DNA of 64,000 nt from Collimonas antrihumi (GCF_018304965.1 NZ_JAGQED010000016.1:30808-94807), one strand, 5' to 3'; shown: positions 1 to 9,725, counted from the first letter of the stretch. A program made the numbers and translations. The notes: generated by a model not told the origin, from the sequence alone.

Positions 1-163
1 CCTGCACTTCGCGCATTGCCGTCACGTCCAGAGCTTCCTCCGGAAAATCCTTGGAGCCGGTTACCGATTGCCAGTAATCCAGCTTATCGGCCCGCTCCAT
101 CAACAAGACCTGAAGATCTTCTGTATAAATAACAACCAAAACCGATTCGGGAATTTTATACAT
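1..163 (-). CDS. nudB: Dihydroneopterin triphosphate diphosphatase NudB, N-terminal part
   Basis: The minus strand read from 163 to the window edge gives 54 residues starting MYKIPESVLVVIYTEDLQVL and continuing through LMERAD and WQSVTGS, which are typical of the N-terminus of the NUDIX enzyme that removes pyrophosphate from dihydroneopterin triphosphate in folate synthesis. The NUDIX box itself should lie beyond the edge. The gene follows aspS on the same strand, its usual place in Burkholderiales, but is separated from it by a terminator and a palindromic repeat, so it may have its own promoter. The gene is cut only by the window boundary. Confidence 0.85.
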   Translation of the reverse strand, partial: MYKIPESVLVVIYTEDLQVLLMERADKLDYWQSVTGSKDFPEEALDVTAMREVQ

Positions 164-184
164 GCGCTTCTTTTAATATTGCGT

Positions 185-275
185 GTAGGGTGGGCAAGAT
201 TTTTTGCCCACGCGTTACCGATGGCCGGTGCGAATGGGCGAATTCCGCGTGGGCAAAACAACTTGCCCACCCTAC
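185..275. repeat. Palindromic dispersed element, GTGGGCA family, complete copy
   Basis: The outer arms GTAGGGTGGGCAA (185-197) and TTGCCCACCCTAC (263-275) are exact reverse complements, and the inner segments TTTTGCCCACGCG (202-214) and CGCGTGGGCAAAA (246-258) are also exact reverse complements. Each half can fold alone and the whole can fold as a cruciform, as in paired REP/BIME elements. Shorter relatives occur at 21651, 25418 and 42158. Confidence 0.8.
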
Positions 276-318
276 TCAATTCAGAAAGCTCCACTATAAA
301 CCGGTTTTGGCTATCCAT

Positions 319-346
319 AAAAAAAGCGCGGAAATCCGCGCTTTTC
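319..346 (-). terminator. Rho-independent terminator of aspS
   Basis: On the minus strand the stem AAAAGCGCGGA / TCCGCGCTTTT closes a very small loop and is followed by a run of T, 24 bases after the aspS stop. It also has an A-run on the other side and could work in both directions. Confidence 0.85.
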
Positions 347-369
347 TTCATGCTTCTTTTACCTGAAAA

Positions 370-2172
370 TTAAACCACCTTCGTTTCCGGCGCGCGCAAA
401 CGGATATGCAATTCTTTCAATTGCTTTTCGTCCACAGCCGATGGCGCATGCGTCAACAGACATTGCGCGCGCTGTGTTTTCGGGAAGGCGATGACGTCGC
501 GAATCGATTCGGCGCCGCACATCATGGTCACGATACGATCCAAACCGAACGCCAGGCCGCCATGCGGTGGCGCGCCGTATTGCAAAGCGTCAAGCAGGAA
601 GCCGAACTTGAGTTGCGCTTCTTCGGCATCGATCTTCAGGGCGCGGAACACCTTGCTCTGGACGTCGGCACGGTGGATACGGATTGAACCGCCGCCCAGT
701 TCCCAGCCGTTCAAGACCATGTCGTAGGCCTTGGCGATGGCCTTGCCCGGATCGGTTTCGATGAAGTCTTCGTGGCCGTCTTTCGGCGAGGTGAACGGAT
801 GGTGCAAGGCGTTCCAGCGATCGCCGTCTTCATCGTATTCGAACATCGGGAAGTCGACCACCCACAATGGACGCCAGGTATCGTCGAACAAACCGACCTT
901 CTTGCCGAATTCGCTGTGACCGATTTTCACGCGCAATGCACCGATGGCGTCGTTGACTACCTTGGCCTTGTCGGCGCCGAAGAAAATCAGGTCGCCATCT
1001 TCAGCACCGGTTTGTTCAAGAATTTGCGCCAGCGCTGCGTCATGCAGGTTCTTGACGATAGGCGATTGCAAACCGTCGCGGCCCTTGGCTTTTTCATTGA
1101 CCTTGATGTACGCCAGGCCTTTGGCGCCGTAGATCGCCACGAACTGGGTGTAAGCATCGATCTCGGAACGCGGCATGGCGGCGCCGCCTGGCACACGCAG
1201 GCCAACCACACGACCGTTTTCCATATTCGCCGCACCGGCGAACACCTTGAAATCGACATCTTTCATCACCGCGGTCAGATCGGTGAAGGCAAGCTTGACG
1301 CGCATGTCCGGCTTGTCCGAACCATACAGTGCCATCGCTGTCGCGAAATCCATCACCGGGAACGGGTTAGGCAGGTCGATATCCAGCGCGTTCTTGAACA
1401 CCAGGCGGATCATGCCTTCGAACATGTCGCGGATTTCCTGTTCCGACATGAAGGAAGTTTCGCAATCGATCTGGGTGAATTCAGGTTGACGGTCAGCGCG
1501 CAGATCTTCGTCGCGGAAGCATTTGACGATCTGGTAGTAACGGTCGAAGTTGGCCACCATCAGCAATTGCTTGAACAGTTGCGGCGACTGCGGCAGCGCA
1601 AAGAACTGGCCGGCGTTGACACGCGAAGGCACGAGGTAATCGCGGGCGCCTTCCGGGGTCGACTTGGTCAGCATCGGTGTTTCGATATCGATGAAGCCGT
1701 TAGCATCGAGGAACTTGCGCACTTCCATCGTCACCTTGTAACGCAGGCGCAGGTTGTTTTGCATTTGCGGACGGCGCAGATCCAGCACGCGGTGAGTCAG
1801 GCGAGTGGTTTCGGACAGGTTTTCGTCGTCCAGCTGGAACGGCGGCGTGACCGACGGGTTCAACACTTCCAGTTCATGCGCCAGCACTTCGATCTTGCCG
1901 GATTTCAGGTTGCTGTTGCCGGTGCCGTCAGGGCGCAAGCGCACCACGCCGGTGATACGCAGACAGAACTCGTTGCGCACTGCTTCCGCGTTCTTGAATA
2001 CTTCGGCGCGGTCCGGATCGCACACCACCTGCACCAGGCCTTCGCGGTCGCGCAGGTCGATGAAGATGACGCCGCCATGATCGCGACGACGATGCACCCA
2101 GCCGCACAGGCTGACGGTTTGGCCGAGAAGTACCTCAGTGGTGAGGCCGCAGTATTGGGTTCGCATGGACAT
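370..2172 (-). CDS. aspS: Aspartate--tRNA ligase
   Basis: Class II aminoacyl-tRNA synthetase of 600 residues, the usual bacterial AspRS length. An N-terminal OB-fold anticodon domain (about 1-110, with [11 protein letters not shown]) is followed by the catalytic core with motif 2 ([18 protein letters not shown]) and motif 3 (GLAFGLDRI near residue 550), split by the bacterial GAD insertion. The loop reads RRDHGG where E. coli has RRDLGS; a His here is associated with non-discriminating AspRS, which charges both tRNA-Asp and tRNA-Asn for GatCAB amidation, so this enzyme may have relaxed specificity (inference). Translation may start at residue 1 or 3. The DUF502 gene is just upstream across a tandem repeat and a terminator follows. 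Confidence 0.97.
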   Translation of the reverse strand: MSMRTQYCGLTTEVLLGQTVSLCGWVHRRRDHGGVIFIDLRDREGLVQVVCDPDRAEVFKNAEAVRNEFCLRITGVVRLRPDGTGNSNLKSGKIEVLAHELEVLNPSVTPPFQLDDENLSETTRLTHRVLDLRRPQMQNNLRLRYKVTMEVRKFLDANGFIDIETPMLTKSTPEGARDYLVPSRVNAGQFFALPQSPQLFKQLLMVANFDRYYQIVKCFRDEDLRADRQPEFTQIDCETSFMSEQEIRDMFEGMIRLVFKNALDIDLPNPFPVMDFATAMALYGSDKPDMRVKLAFTDLTAVMKDVDFKVFAGAANMENGRVVGLRVPGGAAMPRSEIDAYTQFVAIYGAKGLAYIKVNEKAKGRDGLQSPIVKNLHDAALAQILEQTGAEDGDLIFFGADKAKVVNDAIGALRVKIGHSEFGKKVGLFDDTWRPLWVVDFPMFEYDEDGDRWNALHHPFTSPKDGHEDFIETDPGKAIAKAYDMVLNGWELGGGSIRIHRADVQSKVFRALKIDAEEAQLKFGFLLDALQYGAPPHGGLAFGLDRIVTMMCGAESIRDVIAFPKTQRAQCLLTHAPSAVDEKQLKELHIRLRAPETKVV

Positions 2173-2210
2173 ATTCAGTTTTTCGCAGTTCAGATGTTGT
2201 AGATATTAAT

Positions 2211-2267
2211 TAAGTAATTATAAGTGCGTATAAGTGCGTATAAGCGCGGCTTAAAAACGCGGCTTAA
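2211..2267. repeat. Degenerate 10-bp tandem repeat across the stop codon of the DUF502 gene
   Basis: On the plus strand the 10-base units TAAGTAATTA, TAAGTGCGTA, TAAGTGCGTA and TAAGCGCGGC run head to tail from 2211 to 2250. They merge into a second repeat of CGCGGCTTAA at 2245-2254 and 2258-2267. The stop codon of the DUF502 gene (2264-2266, minus) lies in the last copy. Confidence 0.8.
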
Positions 2268-2914
2268 TTGCCAGCTGCCGGGCCACTGCGTGGCGGCGAG
2301 TCGATGACCAGCTTCCTGTCAGGCTGTTGCTCAGGCGCGACCACACCCATTGAAACAATGTACTTCAACGCTTCGTCCACGCTCATGTCGAGTTCGACGG
2401 TGTCTGCGCGCGGCAGCATCAGGAAGAATCCGGAAGTCGGATTCGGCGTAGTCGGCACGTACACACTGACATAATCGCCGACCAGATGGTTTTTTACATC
2501 GCCGCCCGGAATCCCGGTCAGGAACGCAATCGTCCACGATCCCTCGCGCGGGTATTGCACCAGCAAGGCTTTGCGGAAGGCATTGCCGGATGATGAAAAC
2601 AAGGTATCCGACACTTGCTTGACGCTGGAATAGATCGAGCTGACCACCGGAATGCGCGTCAGCACCGCTTCCCACACCGACACGATCTGGCGGCCGATGA
2701 AATTGCGTGTCGCCAGGCCGGTCAGGAAAATCACCAGCAAGGTCAGGATCGTGCCGAGTCCGGGAATGTCATGCCCCAGCAATGCTTTCGGCCGCCATTG
2801 CGCCGGCAGCAGCAACAGCGACTGATCCATCGTGCCAATGATCAGATTCAGCACCCATAGCGTGATAGCCAGGGGGACTAAAACCAGTAGACCGGTGATG
2901 AAATATTTACGCAT
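2264..2914 (-). CDS. DUF502 family membrane protein
   Basis: 216 residues matching the DUF502 family. There are two predicted membrane segments (about 5-27 and 50-72), then a soluble part containing RIPVVSSIYSSVKQ, LVQYPREGSWTIAFLTG and VYVPTTPNPTSGFF, the conserved blocks of the family. Its role is not established. It lies between an FmdB zinc-ribbon gene and aspS on the same strand, a conserved order in Burkholderiales, so it may be cotranscribed with aspS. The C-terminus ends in a Pro/Gly-rich tail at a tandem repeat. Confidence 0.9.
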   Translation of the reverse strand: MRKYFITGLLVLVPLAITLWVLNLIIGTMDQSLLLLPAQWRPKALLGHDIPGLGTILTLLVIFLTGLATRNFIGRQIVSVWEAVLTRIPVVSSIYSSVKQVSDTLFSSSGNAFRKALLVQYPREGSWTIAFLTGIPGGDVKNHLVGDYVSVYVPTTPNPTSGFFLMLPRADTVELDMSVDEALKYIVSMGVVAPEQQPDRKLVIDSPPRSGPAAGN

Positions 2915-2980
2915 GGCTTTCTTTGTGGGACAACACGTACCAAATACGCGCGCCTGGTTTTCAACTTGCTGAAATGACTT

Positions 2981-3031
2981 GGGTGACCTTAAGTGACCTT
3001 AAGTGACCGTGAGTGATCTTATGTGACCTTA
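2981..3031. repeat. Five 10-bp tandem units across the FmdB stop codon
   Basis: Five units in exact 10-base register: GGGTGACCTT, AAGTGACCTT, AAGTGACCGT, GAGTGATCTT and ATGTGACCTT (2981-3030); GAAATGACTT at 2971 may be a sixth, decayed one. On the minus strand most units begin with TAA, and the first TAA is the stop codon of the FmdB gene (3029-3031). Confidence 0.85.
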
Positions 3032-3367
3032 CGCCGCGGCAGCTGGCGTGCTGCTTGCCGCTGCTGCTGCTGGCGTTGCGGCCGGTGCAGGCGCTACTGC
3101 AGCGGCCGGAGCGGCTGTTGCGGCAGGCGTACTGCCGGCCGCTGCCGGCTCGGCCGCGCTTACCGGCGGCACTGTCGCACCTGCGCCGCCACGGAAATCG
3201 GTCACGTACCAGCCGGTGCCCTTTAGCTGGAAACCAGCTGCAGTCACCTGCTTCTTGAACTCGGCTTTGCTACAGGTCGGGCAGACCGTCAGCGGCTCAT
3301 CGGACATCTTTTGCAGTACATCTTTGGCAAAACCACAGGCTTCGCAGCGATACGCATAAATCGGCAT
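3029..3367 (-). CDS. FmdB-type zinc-ribbon protein with Ala/Pro-rich tail
   Basis: The start is placed at ATG 3367, preceded by GGAG about 8 bases upstream, because the protein then begins with the family signature MPIYAYRCEACG; a longer frame reading upstream has no homologous content. 112 residues. The first 45 or so form a zinc ribbon with two Cys pairs (CEACG and CPTCS). From about residue 65 the protein is a low-complexity Ala/Pro/Thr tail, longer than in most family members. FmdB proteins are small putative regulators of unclear function. The gene sits between the pot operon and the DUF502-aspS pair. Confidence 0.9.
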   Translation of the reverse strand: MPIYAYRCEACGFAKDVLQKMSDEPLTVCPTCSKAEFKKQVTAAGFQLKGTGWYVTDFRGGAGATVPPVSAAEPAAAGSTPAATAAPAAAVAPAPAATPAAAAASSTPAAAA

Positions 3368-3464
3368 GGTGAAACTCCGCAAATATCTTACAAAACCCTG
3401 AATTATAAAGGTTTTTTCCGATATATACGGGCTTAGTGCGGCCTGAGCCAATGGCTTGTGGCGT

Positions 3465-3485
3465 CGACGCCATGAATTGGCGTCG
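3465..3485 (-). terminator. Hairpin downstream of the pot operon
   Basis: CGACGCCA (3465-3472) pairs with TGGCGTCG (3478-3485) across a five-base loop, between potF and the FmdB gene. No T-run follows on the minus strand, so it is at best a weak or Rho-assisted terminator. Confidence 0.4.
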
Positions 3486-3527
3486 GCGTTGTTAATTCAA
3501 CATTACATAAAACCGTGCGCCGGCGAA

Positions 3528-4589
3528 CTAGCGCGCGCGGATCTCAGTCCAGATACGGTTGATGGCACGCCGTTGCTTGCTGTTCAGGTCCTTCAGCATC
3601 TCCAGCTTGGCGAAACCCGCCTTGTCCGGGAAAATCGCCGGATTGTTGGCGATTTCAGGCTTGATGTACTTGGCGGCATCGGCATTCGGATTGCCGGAAC
3701 CGATCAGATTACTGAGCTCGGCGGCATTCTTGCCATCCAGCATGAAATTGATGAACTTGAGTGCCAGGTCTGGCCGCGGCGCCGCTTTGTGAATCACCAT
3801 GCTATCCAGCGCCAGCACTGCGCCTTCTTTGGGCATGGCGTGACGGATATGGAATTTGCGGCCGGCTTTTTGGGCATCGACATCGGCCTGGAAGATGTCA
3901 TTCGAATAACCGTGCGCCAGCCAGATATTACCAACTGTTAATTCTTTGATATAACTGCTGCCGTTGAACGCTGCCCAGTAAGGTTTAGCCTTGAGGATCA
4001 CATCCTTGGCTTGTTGCCAGTGTTGCTCGTCGGTATCGTTGGCGGAATAACCGAGGTATTTGAGCGCGGCCGCCATCAGTTCATTGGCGGAATCCAGCAC
4101 CGTTACCTTGCCTTTGATCTTGACCAGGATCTTGGGATCGAAAATCGCCGCCCAGCTATCGACCGGAATCCCCAGTTCCTTCATCTTTTGATCGTTGTAA
4201 CCCATCAGGGTTACCGTATAGGCATAGGGTACCGAGTACTTGTTGCCCTTGTCGAAATCGGTGTTCAGATAGGATGGATTGACGTTTTTCAGATTCGGCA
4301 GCTGGCTCTTGTCGAGTGGCAGCAAAGCTTGTTGCTTGATCAATGCATCCAGCGCATTGCCGGTCGGCACGATGATGTCGTAGCCCTTGGCACCGGCGGC
4401 CAGCTTGGCCAGCATCTCTTCGTTGTCGCCATAATAAGTCTGCACCACCTTGCATTTGCAGAAGGCCTCGAAACGCTGCACGGTTTCCGGCGCAATGTAA
4501 TTGTTCCAGTTATACAAGCGTAATTCATCGGCAGCCTGGGCCGAGATGCTGGCAAACAAGAGAGTCGCGACGGTGAGCAGTTTTTTCAT
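3528..4589 (-). CDS. potF: Putrescine/spermidine ABC transporter, periplasmic binding protein
   Basis: 353 residues with a signal peptide (about 1-20, cleavage after AQA) followed by the PotF/PotD fold: LRLYNWNNYIAPETVQRFE, then GYDIIVPTG and, near the C-terminus, INFMLDGKNAAELSN. It binds polyamines in the periplasm and delivers them to PotH-PotI. It is the last gene of the importer operon (potG-potH-potI-potF), whereas in E. coli potF comes first. A 24-base gap separates it from potI. Substrate preference between putrescine and spermidine cannot be read with certainty; resemblance is closer to PotF. Confidence 0.92.
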   Translation of the reverse strand: MKKLLTVATLLFASISAQAADELRLYNWNNYIAPETVQRFEAFCKCKVVQTYYGDNEEMLAKLAAGAKGYDIIVPTGNALDALIKQQALLPLDKSQLPNLKNVNPSYLNTDFDKGNKYSVPYAYTVTLMGYNDQKMKELGIPVDSWAAIFDPKILVKIKGKVTVLDSANELMAAALKYLGYSANDTDEQHWQQAKDVILKAKPYWAAFNGSSYIKELTVGNIWLAHGYSNDIFQADVDAQKAGRKFHIRHAMPKEGAVLALDSMVIHKAAPRPDLALKFINFMLDGKNAAELSNLIGSGNPNADAAKYIKPEIANNPAIFPDKAGFAKLEMLKDLNSKQRRAINRIWTEIRAR

Positions 4590-4613
4590 GGCAATCCTGA
4601 TAGGCGGACGAAA

Positions 4614-5396
4614 TTACGAGGAACGGATGGCGTTTGGCGCCAGCTTGGAAGCGATGATTATAAGCAGCAGGGTCAGCCCCATCAATAAGGTAGAGACTGC
4701 ATTTACTTCCGGCGTGACGGCAATCTTGATCATCGAATAGATCTGCAGCGGCAAGGTGGAAGCGTTGGCGCCGGCGGTAAAGAAGGTAATCACGAAATCG
4801 TCGATCGACAAAGTGAACGCCATCAAGGCCCCCGCCACAACGCCCGGCATGATCAACGGCAACGTAACCAGGCGGAACGCCTGCATCGGAGTGGCACCGC
4901 AATCGCGCGCCGCTTCGGTCAGGCTTTCATCCATGCCAGACAGGCGCGAGCGCACCACAATCGCCACAAAGCCTATGCAAAATGCGATATGCGCCAGGGC
5001 GATCGAGACCAGTCCCAAGGTGATATTAAGCATCACGAAGAAAATCAGCAGCGACACGCCGACCAGGATTTCCGGAATCGCGATCGGCGTCAGCACCAGC
5101 AAGGGCAGCAATTTCAGCTTGTAGCGATGCATCGCAAAACCGGCCATGGTGCCCAGCAATGTAGATGCGGCGCTGGCGACCAGCGCGATCATCAGGGAAT
5201 TGCCGGCGGCTTTCAGCATCTCGTCGTTGTGAAACAGCTTGCGATACCAATCCAGCGTGAAGCCGACCCACTCGGCATTGAGTTGCGAGTCGTTGAAGGA
5301 GTACACCACCACGATGATCAACGGCACGTACAGGAAAGCGTACACAGCCAGCGCTACCAGCCACAAGCCCAGCGGACGTCGGATTACTTTAGTCAT
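4614..5396 (-). CDS. potI: Putrescine/spermidine ABC transporter permease PotI
   Basis: 260 residues with about six membrane segments and the inner-membrane permease EAA loop (EAARDCGATPMQAFRLVTLP, about 165-184) that docks on the ATPase. It forms the channel with PotH. Its start overlaps the end of potH by four bases (ATGA), indicating translational coupling. The PotI/PotC type is recognised by YVPLIIVVVYSFNDS near the N-terminus. Confidence 0.93.
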   Translation of the reverse strand: MTKVIRRPLGLWLVALAVYAFLYVPLIIVVVYSFNDSQLNAEWVGFTLDWYRKLFHNDEMLKAAGNSLMIALVASAASTLLGTMAGFAMHRYKLKLLPLLVLTPIAIPEILVGVSLLIFFVMLNITLGLVSIALAHIAFCIGFVAIVVRSRLSGMDESLTEAARDCGATPMQAFRLVTLPLIMPGVVAGALMAFTLSIDDFVITFFTAGANASTLPLQIYSMIKIAVTPEVNAVSTLLMGLTLLLIIIASKLAPNAIRSS

Positions 5397-6331
5397 GCAG
5401 TTCTCCTCGGCTTTGCCACCAGCACCGCAACGCCGGCGGCGATCAGGGCCGCCACCGTGAGGACGATGGACAGCACGCTGCCGAACGGCCAGTCGCGGGT
5501 TTCCAGGAATTGCTGTTTGATTACATTACCGATCATGTCGCTGCCGGTACCGCCCAGGATGTCAGACACCGCAAAAATCCCCAGCGCGGGAATGAAGACC
5601 AGCGCCGCACCGGCGTAAACGCCTGGCAAGGATAACGGAAAAGTGATGCGCCAGAAACGCTGCCAGGCCGATGCACCGAGATCCTGCGCGGCGTCGACCA
5701 GGGCCGGATCGTGCTTTTCCAGGTTGGCGTACAGGGGCAAGACCATGAATGGCAGATGCACATAGACCAGGCCGACGATCACCGCAAACCCGGTAAACAA
5801 CAAGCGCACCGGTTCGATTCCGACTAGCCCCAGCACATAGTTGACGGACTGGGTCAGGCCGGACTGCGGGCCGAGGATGATCATCCAGGCATAGACGCGG
5901 ATCAGGAAGTTGCTCCAGAACGGCAGGATCACCAGCAGGATCAGCAAGTCGCGGTATTTCTTGGGACTGCGCGCAATCAGCAACGCCAGCGGATAGGCCA
6001 TCAGCAGGCAGCAGAAGGTGGTGATCATTGCGTACATGAGCGACTTCAGGAAGATCGCCGTGTAGATGAAATCGGAAGTGAAGCGTTGGAAATTTTCCAG
6101 TGTCAGGTTCAGCTTGCCGGCCTCGTCGAAGACCGGCGCCAGGCCGCCGTAGTCGCCGGCATAACGGATCGAGGCGAACACCATGATCAGGCTCGGGATC
6201 GCGAAGAACAGCAACAGGTAGAACAGCGGCGGCCCGCTAATCAGCCAGCGCCCCATGCGGCCGCGTTTCGCTGCTGCGTTGGACAGCTTCTTTGCCGCCT
6301 CGTTGGCAGCCGTATTGGCAACCTTACTCAT
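5393..6331 (-). CDS. potH: Putrescine/spermidine ABC transporter permease PotH
   Basis: The start is taken at ATG 6331 (MSKVANTAANEA), which overlaps the end of potG by eight bases; the frame is open further upstream, but that part lies inside potG and is a shadow. 312 residues with six membrane segments, a characteristic N-terminal block (GPPLFYLLLFFAIPSLIMVF) and the EAA-type loop AAQDLGASAWQRFWRITFPL. It is the other half of the membrane channel with PotI. Confidence 0.93.
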   Translation of the reverse strand: MSKVANTAANEAAKKLSNAAAKRGRMGRWLISGPPLFYLLLFFAIPSLIMVFASIRYAGDYGGLAPVFDEAGKLNLTLENFQRFTSDFIYTAIFLKSLMYAMITTFCCLLMAYPLALLIARSPKKYRDLLILLVILPFWSNFLIRVYAWMIILGPQSGLTQSVNYVLGLVGIEPVRLLFTGFAVIVGLVYVHLPFMVLPLYANLEKHDPALVDAAQDLGASAWQRFWRITFPLSLPGVYAGAALVFIPALGIFAVSDILGGTGSDMIGNVIKQQFLETRDWPFGSVLSIVLTVAALIAAGVAVLVAKPRRTA

Positions 6332-7409
6332 ACAAGAAATGCCCTGCGTCGAATTGCCAGGCGATATCCACCGTATCGCCGACTTCAAAGAATTTGGCGC
6401 GGCCAGCCGCCGAATTCGCCAGCAAGGCCTCGATGGTGGCGCCGCCCTCGGTCTGTACGATGTAGACCGTGACGTCGCCCAGATACAACAACTCTTTAAC
6501 GAAACCCTTGAAGTGGTTTTCGGCGTTGCCGGTGCTGATCTCGGCGCTGATGTGGACTTTCTCCGGACGCAAAGCCAAGGTGCCTTTACGGCCGACTGCG
6601 GCATCCGGCGGTACCGCGCTCTTGACCAGGCCGAGGCCGGGTACGTCCAGCTTCATGGAAGCGCCATCAATGCTGGCGATCGCGCCGTCCAGCAAATTGC
6701 AGGTGCCGATGAAGTCGGCCACAAAACGGGTGCGCGGATAACTGTAGATGCGCGAAGGCTCATCCAGCTGCTCGACATTACCACGGTTCATGACCGCGAT
6801 CCGGTGCGACAGCGCCAGCGCTTCGCCTTGATCGTGAGTGACGTAGACGAAAGTGATGTCGACTTCTTTTTGCAAATTGATCAACTCGATCTGCATCTGC
6901 TCACGCAATTTGGCGTCCAGCGCTGACAGCGGCTCATCCAGCAGCAGCAGCTTGGGGCGCGACACCAGGGCGCGGGCGACCGCAACCCGTTGCCGTTGAC
7001 CGCCTGACAATTCGTGCGGGAAGCGCGCGGCGAAACCGGTCAGACGCACGTCTTCCAGCGCCTCTTCGACACGGGTGCGGATCTGGTCGGCCGGCACTTT
7101 GGCCATTTTCAGAGGGAATGCGATATTGGCCGCGACCGTCATGTGCGGAAACAGCGCATAGTTCTGGAATACGGTACACACTGGCCGATGCTCCGGCGGG
7201 CTGCCCACCAGATCGACGCCATCCAGCAGGATCTGGCCGGAATCCGGCAGGTCGAAACCGGCAATCATGCGTAGCAAGGTGGTTTTACCGCAGCCGGAAG
7301 GGCCTAGCAAAGTAAAGAATTCGCCGGCTTCAATCGACAGGCTGATATTGTCGACTGCGGCAAAGTCGCCAAAACGACGACTGACATTACGGATTTCGAG
7401 CAGCGCCAT
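6324..7409 (-). CDS. potG: Putrescine/spermidine ABC transporter ATP-binding protein
   Basis: 361 residues. Walker A GPSGCGKTT (about 37-45), signature LSGGQRQR, Walker B LLLLDEPLSALD and the switch His in YVTHDQGEA are all present, and a C-terminal TOBE domain follows from about residue 285. It powers polyamine uptake with PotH, PotI and PotF. It is the first gene of the operon, with a terminator of the upstream methyltransferase gene 65 bases before it. The operon sits inside an otherwise conserved ubiquinone/aspS string and links to the polyamine theme only through the importer itself. Confidence 0.95.
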   Translation of the reverse strand: MALLEIRNVSRRFGDFAAVDNISLSIEAGEFFTLLGPSGCGKTTLLRMIAGFDLPDSGQILLDGVDLVGSPPEHRPVCTVFQNYALFPHMTVAANIAFPLKMAKVPADQIRTRVEEALEDVRLTGFAARFPHELSGGQRQRVAVARALVSRPKLLLLDEPLSALDAKLREQMQIELINLQKEVDITFVYVTHDQGEALALSHRIAVMNRGNVEQLDEPSRIYSYPRTRFVADFIGTCNLLDGAIASIDGASMKLDVPGLGLVKSAVPPDAAVGRKGTLALRPEKVHISAEISTGNAENHFKGFVKELLYLGDVTVYIVQTEGGATIEALLANSAAGRAKFFEVGDTVDIAWQFDAGHFLYE

Positions 7410-7473
7410 ATGTCTTCAGGTCCAGAGGGGGCAAAAAACCGCCAATTGTAGCAAGGCGTCCGTCATTTATGTG

Positions 7474-7497
7474 AAAAAAGCCAGCTGACTCTGGCTT
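7474..7497 (-). terminator. Rho-independent terminator after the methyltransferase gene
   Basis: On the minus strand AAGCCAG (7497-7491) pairs with CTGGCTT (7484-7478) and is followed directly by a T-run, ten bases after the stop codon. It separates the ubi genes from the pot operon. Confidence 0.85.
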
Positions 7498-7506
7498 GTG
7501 CCCGCC

Positions 7507-8145
7507 CTACGTACGTCGCCGCCACTCCATCCAGCGTTCTTTCCCGACAAACACGGCGATGGAATCGGTCACTTCGCGCTCATCGACCAGTTCGAAATCA
7601 ACATGCAATAAACGTTCCAGTTCGGTACGGCTGATGCCGAACGGCGGGCCTTTTGGGTTGTCGTCGAAAAAGAAGAAACCGGCCAGGGTGCCGCCTGCAG
7701 GCAACAACTCGGCCCAACGGCTGACGATGGCGGCGCGTTTAGCCGGTGGCAAGGCGCACAGGAAAGCACGTTCGTAGATCAGTCCCAGCAGCTGGGGCGG
7801 TTGATAGGTAAAGAAGTCGGCCTGCAACACACGTTCAGACCATTTGCCTAGCACCGTACGCGCTGCGCTTACGGCAGCGTCGGAAAAATCAATGGCGATC
7901 ACCTCCCAACCAGCCTCCGACAGCAACGCGACTTCATAGCCGCTGCCGCAACCGGGGATCAGGGTGGCTACAGGTTTGCTGCGGGTCAGGTATTGCTGCA
8001 GCGCCTGCGGCACCCCGCCGTTATCCCAGGGAGTGAAATCCTGCTCGAAACGCTCGCTCCAGAAATCCGGATGGGAGGGATCGCGATGGGCAAACTTGGG
8101 AATAGCACCCGGCTTAGAGTCGGGCGCTGAGTCGGATTTTGTCAT
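7507..8145 (-). CDS. TPMT-family SAM-dependent methyltransferase
   Basis: 212 residues from ATG 8145 (MTKSDSAPD); a GTG at 8157 would add four residues but overlaps ubiB. The order HPDFWSERFEQDFTPWDNGG, IPGCGSGYEVALL (SAM motif I) and AIDFSDAAV matches thiopurine/thiol S-methyltransferases. The family methylates small thiols or selenium and tellurium compounds; the substrate here is not known. The start lies two bases beyond the ubiB stop, so it is cotranscribed with ubiJ-ubiB, a neighbourhood common in Burkholderiales. Confidence 0.85.
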   Translation of the reverse strand: MTKSDSAPDSKPGAIPKFAHRDPSHPDFWSERFEQDFTPWDNGGVPQALQQYLTRSKPVATLIPGCGSGYEVALLSEAGWEVIAIDFSDAAVSAARTVLGKWSERVLQADFFTYQPPQLLGLIYERAFLCALPPAKRAAIVSRWAELLPAGGTLAGFFFFDDNPKGPPFGISRTELERLLHVDFELVDEREVTDSIAVFVGKERWMEWRRRT

Positions 8146-8147
8146 GC

Positions 8148-9725
8148 TTACCACCACATCATGTGTCCGAAGCGGAAATACAACAGCGTCAACAGCACGC
8201 CGGCCGCCAGGCCACCGCCGGCATACACCAGCACGCCAAGCAGGTGATTAGTCTGTCGCTGTTCTGCAATCAGCCGCCACATCAATTCATTATTTTGCTC
8301 AGTCTTTGGCTCCACCACCTGCGTCAGCGCCTGATGCGCCAGGCGCGGCAGTTGCGGCAACAGCTTGCTGTAGCGCGGCATTTCGATCTTCAGCTGCTGG
8401 ATCAGGCCACGCCAGCCCATTTGCTCGCTCATCCAGCGCTCCAGATGCGGCTTGGCGGTTTTCCACAGATCGAGCTCGGGATCAAGCTGGCGACCCAACC
8501 CCTCGACGTTGAGCAAGGTTTTTTGCAGCAGCACGAGCTGCGGCTGCACTTCGACATTAAAACGGCGTGAAGTCTGGAACAGGCGCAACAGCACCTGGCC
8601 GAAGGAGATGTCTTTCAGCGGCCGGTCGAAAATCGGTTCGCAACAAGCGCGTACCGCCGATTCCAGTTCGTCGACCCGGGTTTCCTTGGGCGCCCAGCCT
8701 GATTCGATATGGGCTTCCGCCACGCGTTTGTAATCGCGTTGGAAAAACGCCAGGAAATTCTGCGACAGATAATCTTTATCGAAATCGTTGAGCGTGCCGA
8801 CGATGCCGAAATCAAGTGCGATGTAACGGCCAAAGGTAGCCGGTGCGACCGACACCAGGATATTCCCGGGATGCATGTCGGCATGGAAAAAACCGTCGCG
8901 AAATACTTGTGTAAAGAAAATCTCGACGCCATCGCGCGACAACTGGCCGAGGTCGACGCCGGCATCGCGCAGGCGATCCAGTTGCGAAATCGGGATGCCG
9001 TGCATGCGCTCCATCACGATCACCGACGATGAGCAATAGTCCCAATACATTTCCGGCACCACCAATAAATGGGAGTCGGCAAAGTTGCGGCGCAGCTGGC
9101 TGCCGTTGGCGGCCTCGCGCATCAGGTCCAGCTCGTCATGCAGGTATTTATCGAATTCGCCGACTACCTCGCGCGCCTTCAGGCGGCGGCCGTCGGCCCA
9201 CAATTTCTCGACCAGGCCGGCGGCGATATGCATCAGCGCCACGTCTTCATCGATCGACTTCTTCATGCCGGGCCGCAGCACCTTGACTGCTACTTCCTTG
9301 CCGTTTTTCAGTGTCGCAAAGTGCACCTGCGCGATCGAAGCCGAGGCCACCGGCTCACGTTCGAAGCTCGCGAACAAATCGTCCGGATGCGCCTTCAATG
9401 ATTTTTCGATCTGCGCAATCGCCAGATCCGAGCTGAACGGCGGCACCCGGTCTTGCAGACGCGACAGCTCGTCGACCATATCGCCGGGCAGCAGGTCGCG
9501 CCGGGTCGACAGCACTTGTCCGAATTTAACGAAAATCGGCCCCAGCTCTTCCAGGGCCTTGCGCAAACGTTCACCGCGCGGCGCCGAAATGTCGCGCCAG
9601 AAAATCAATGTATCGATCAGCTTGGAGATACGCGGCGTATCGAAGCCCGACATCGCGATATCGTCCAGGCCATAACGCACGGCAACACGGGCAATTTTTA
9701 ACAGTCGCAGAAATTTCAGAATCAT
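8148..9725 (-). CDS. ubiB: UbiB, ABC1-family atypical kinase for ubiquinone synthesis
   Basis: 525 residues, typical for UbiB. The family markers are visible: [14 protein letters not shown] (the KxGQ motif, about 67-80), the Ala-rich loop [22 protein letters not shown] and the DFG triad. The C-terminus carries hydrophobic segments ([18 protein letters not shown]) that anchor it in the inner membrane. The protein supports ubiquinone assembly through its ATPase activity. It overlaps ubiJ by four bases (ATGA). Confidence 0.97.
   Translation of the reverse strand: MILKFLRLLKIARVAVRYGLDDIAMSGFDTPRISKLIDTLIFWRDISAPRGERLRKALEELGPIFVKFGQVLSTRRDLLPGDMVDELSRLQDRVPPFSSDLAIAQIEKSLKAHPDDLFASFEREPVASASIAQVHFATLKNGKEVAVKVLRPGMKKSIDEDVALMHIAAGLVEKLWADGRRLKAREVVGEFDKYLHDELDLMREAANGSQLRRNFADSHLLVVPEMYWDYCSSSVIVMERMHGIPISQLDRLRDAGVDLGQLSRDGVEIFFTQVFRDGFFHADMHPGNILVSVAPATFGRYIALDFGIVGTLNDFDKDYLSQNFLAFFQRDYKRVAEAHIESGWAPKETRVDELESAVRACCEPIFDRPLKDISFGQVLLRLFQTSRRFNVEVQPQLVLLQKTLLNVEGLGRQLDPELDLWKTAKPHLERWMSEQMGWRGLIQQLKIEMPRYSKLLPQLPRLAHQALTQVVEPKTEQNNELMWRLIAEQRQTNHLLGVLVYAGGGLAAGVLLTLLYFRFGHMMWW

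Noticed and set aside
772..2202. A 476-residue plus-strand frame opposite aspS
   Set aside because: Antisense shadow of the synthetase gene; composition typical of complement frames.
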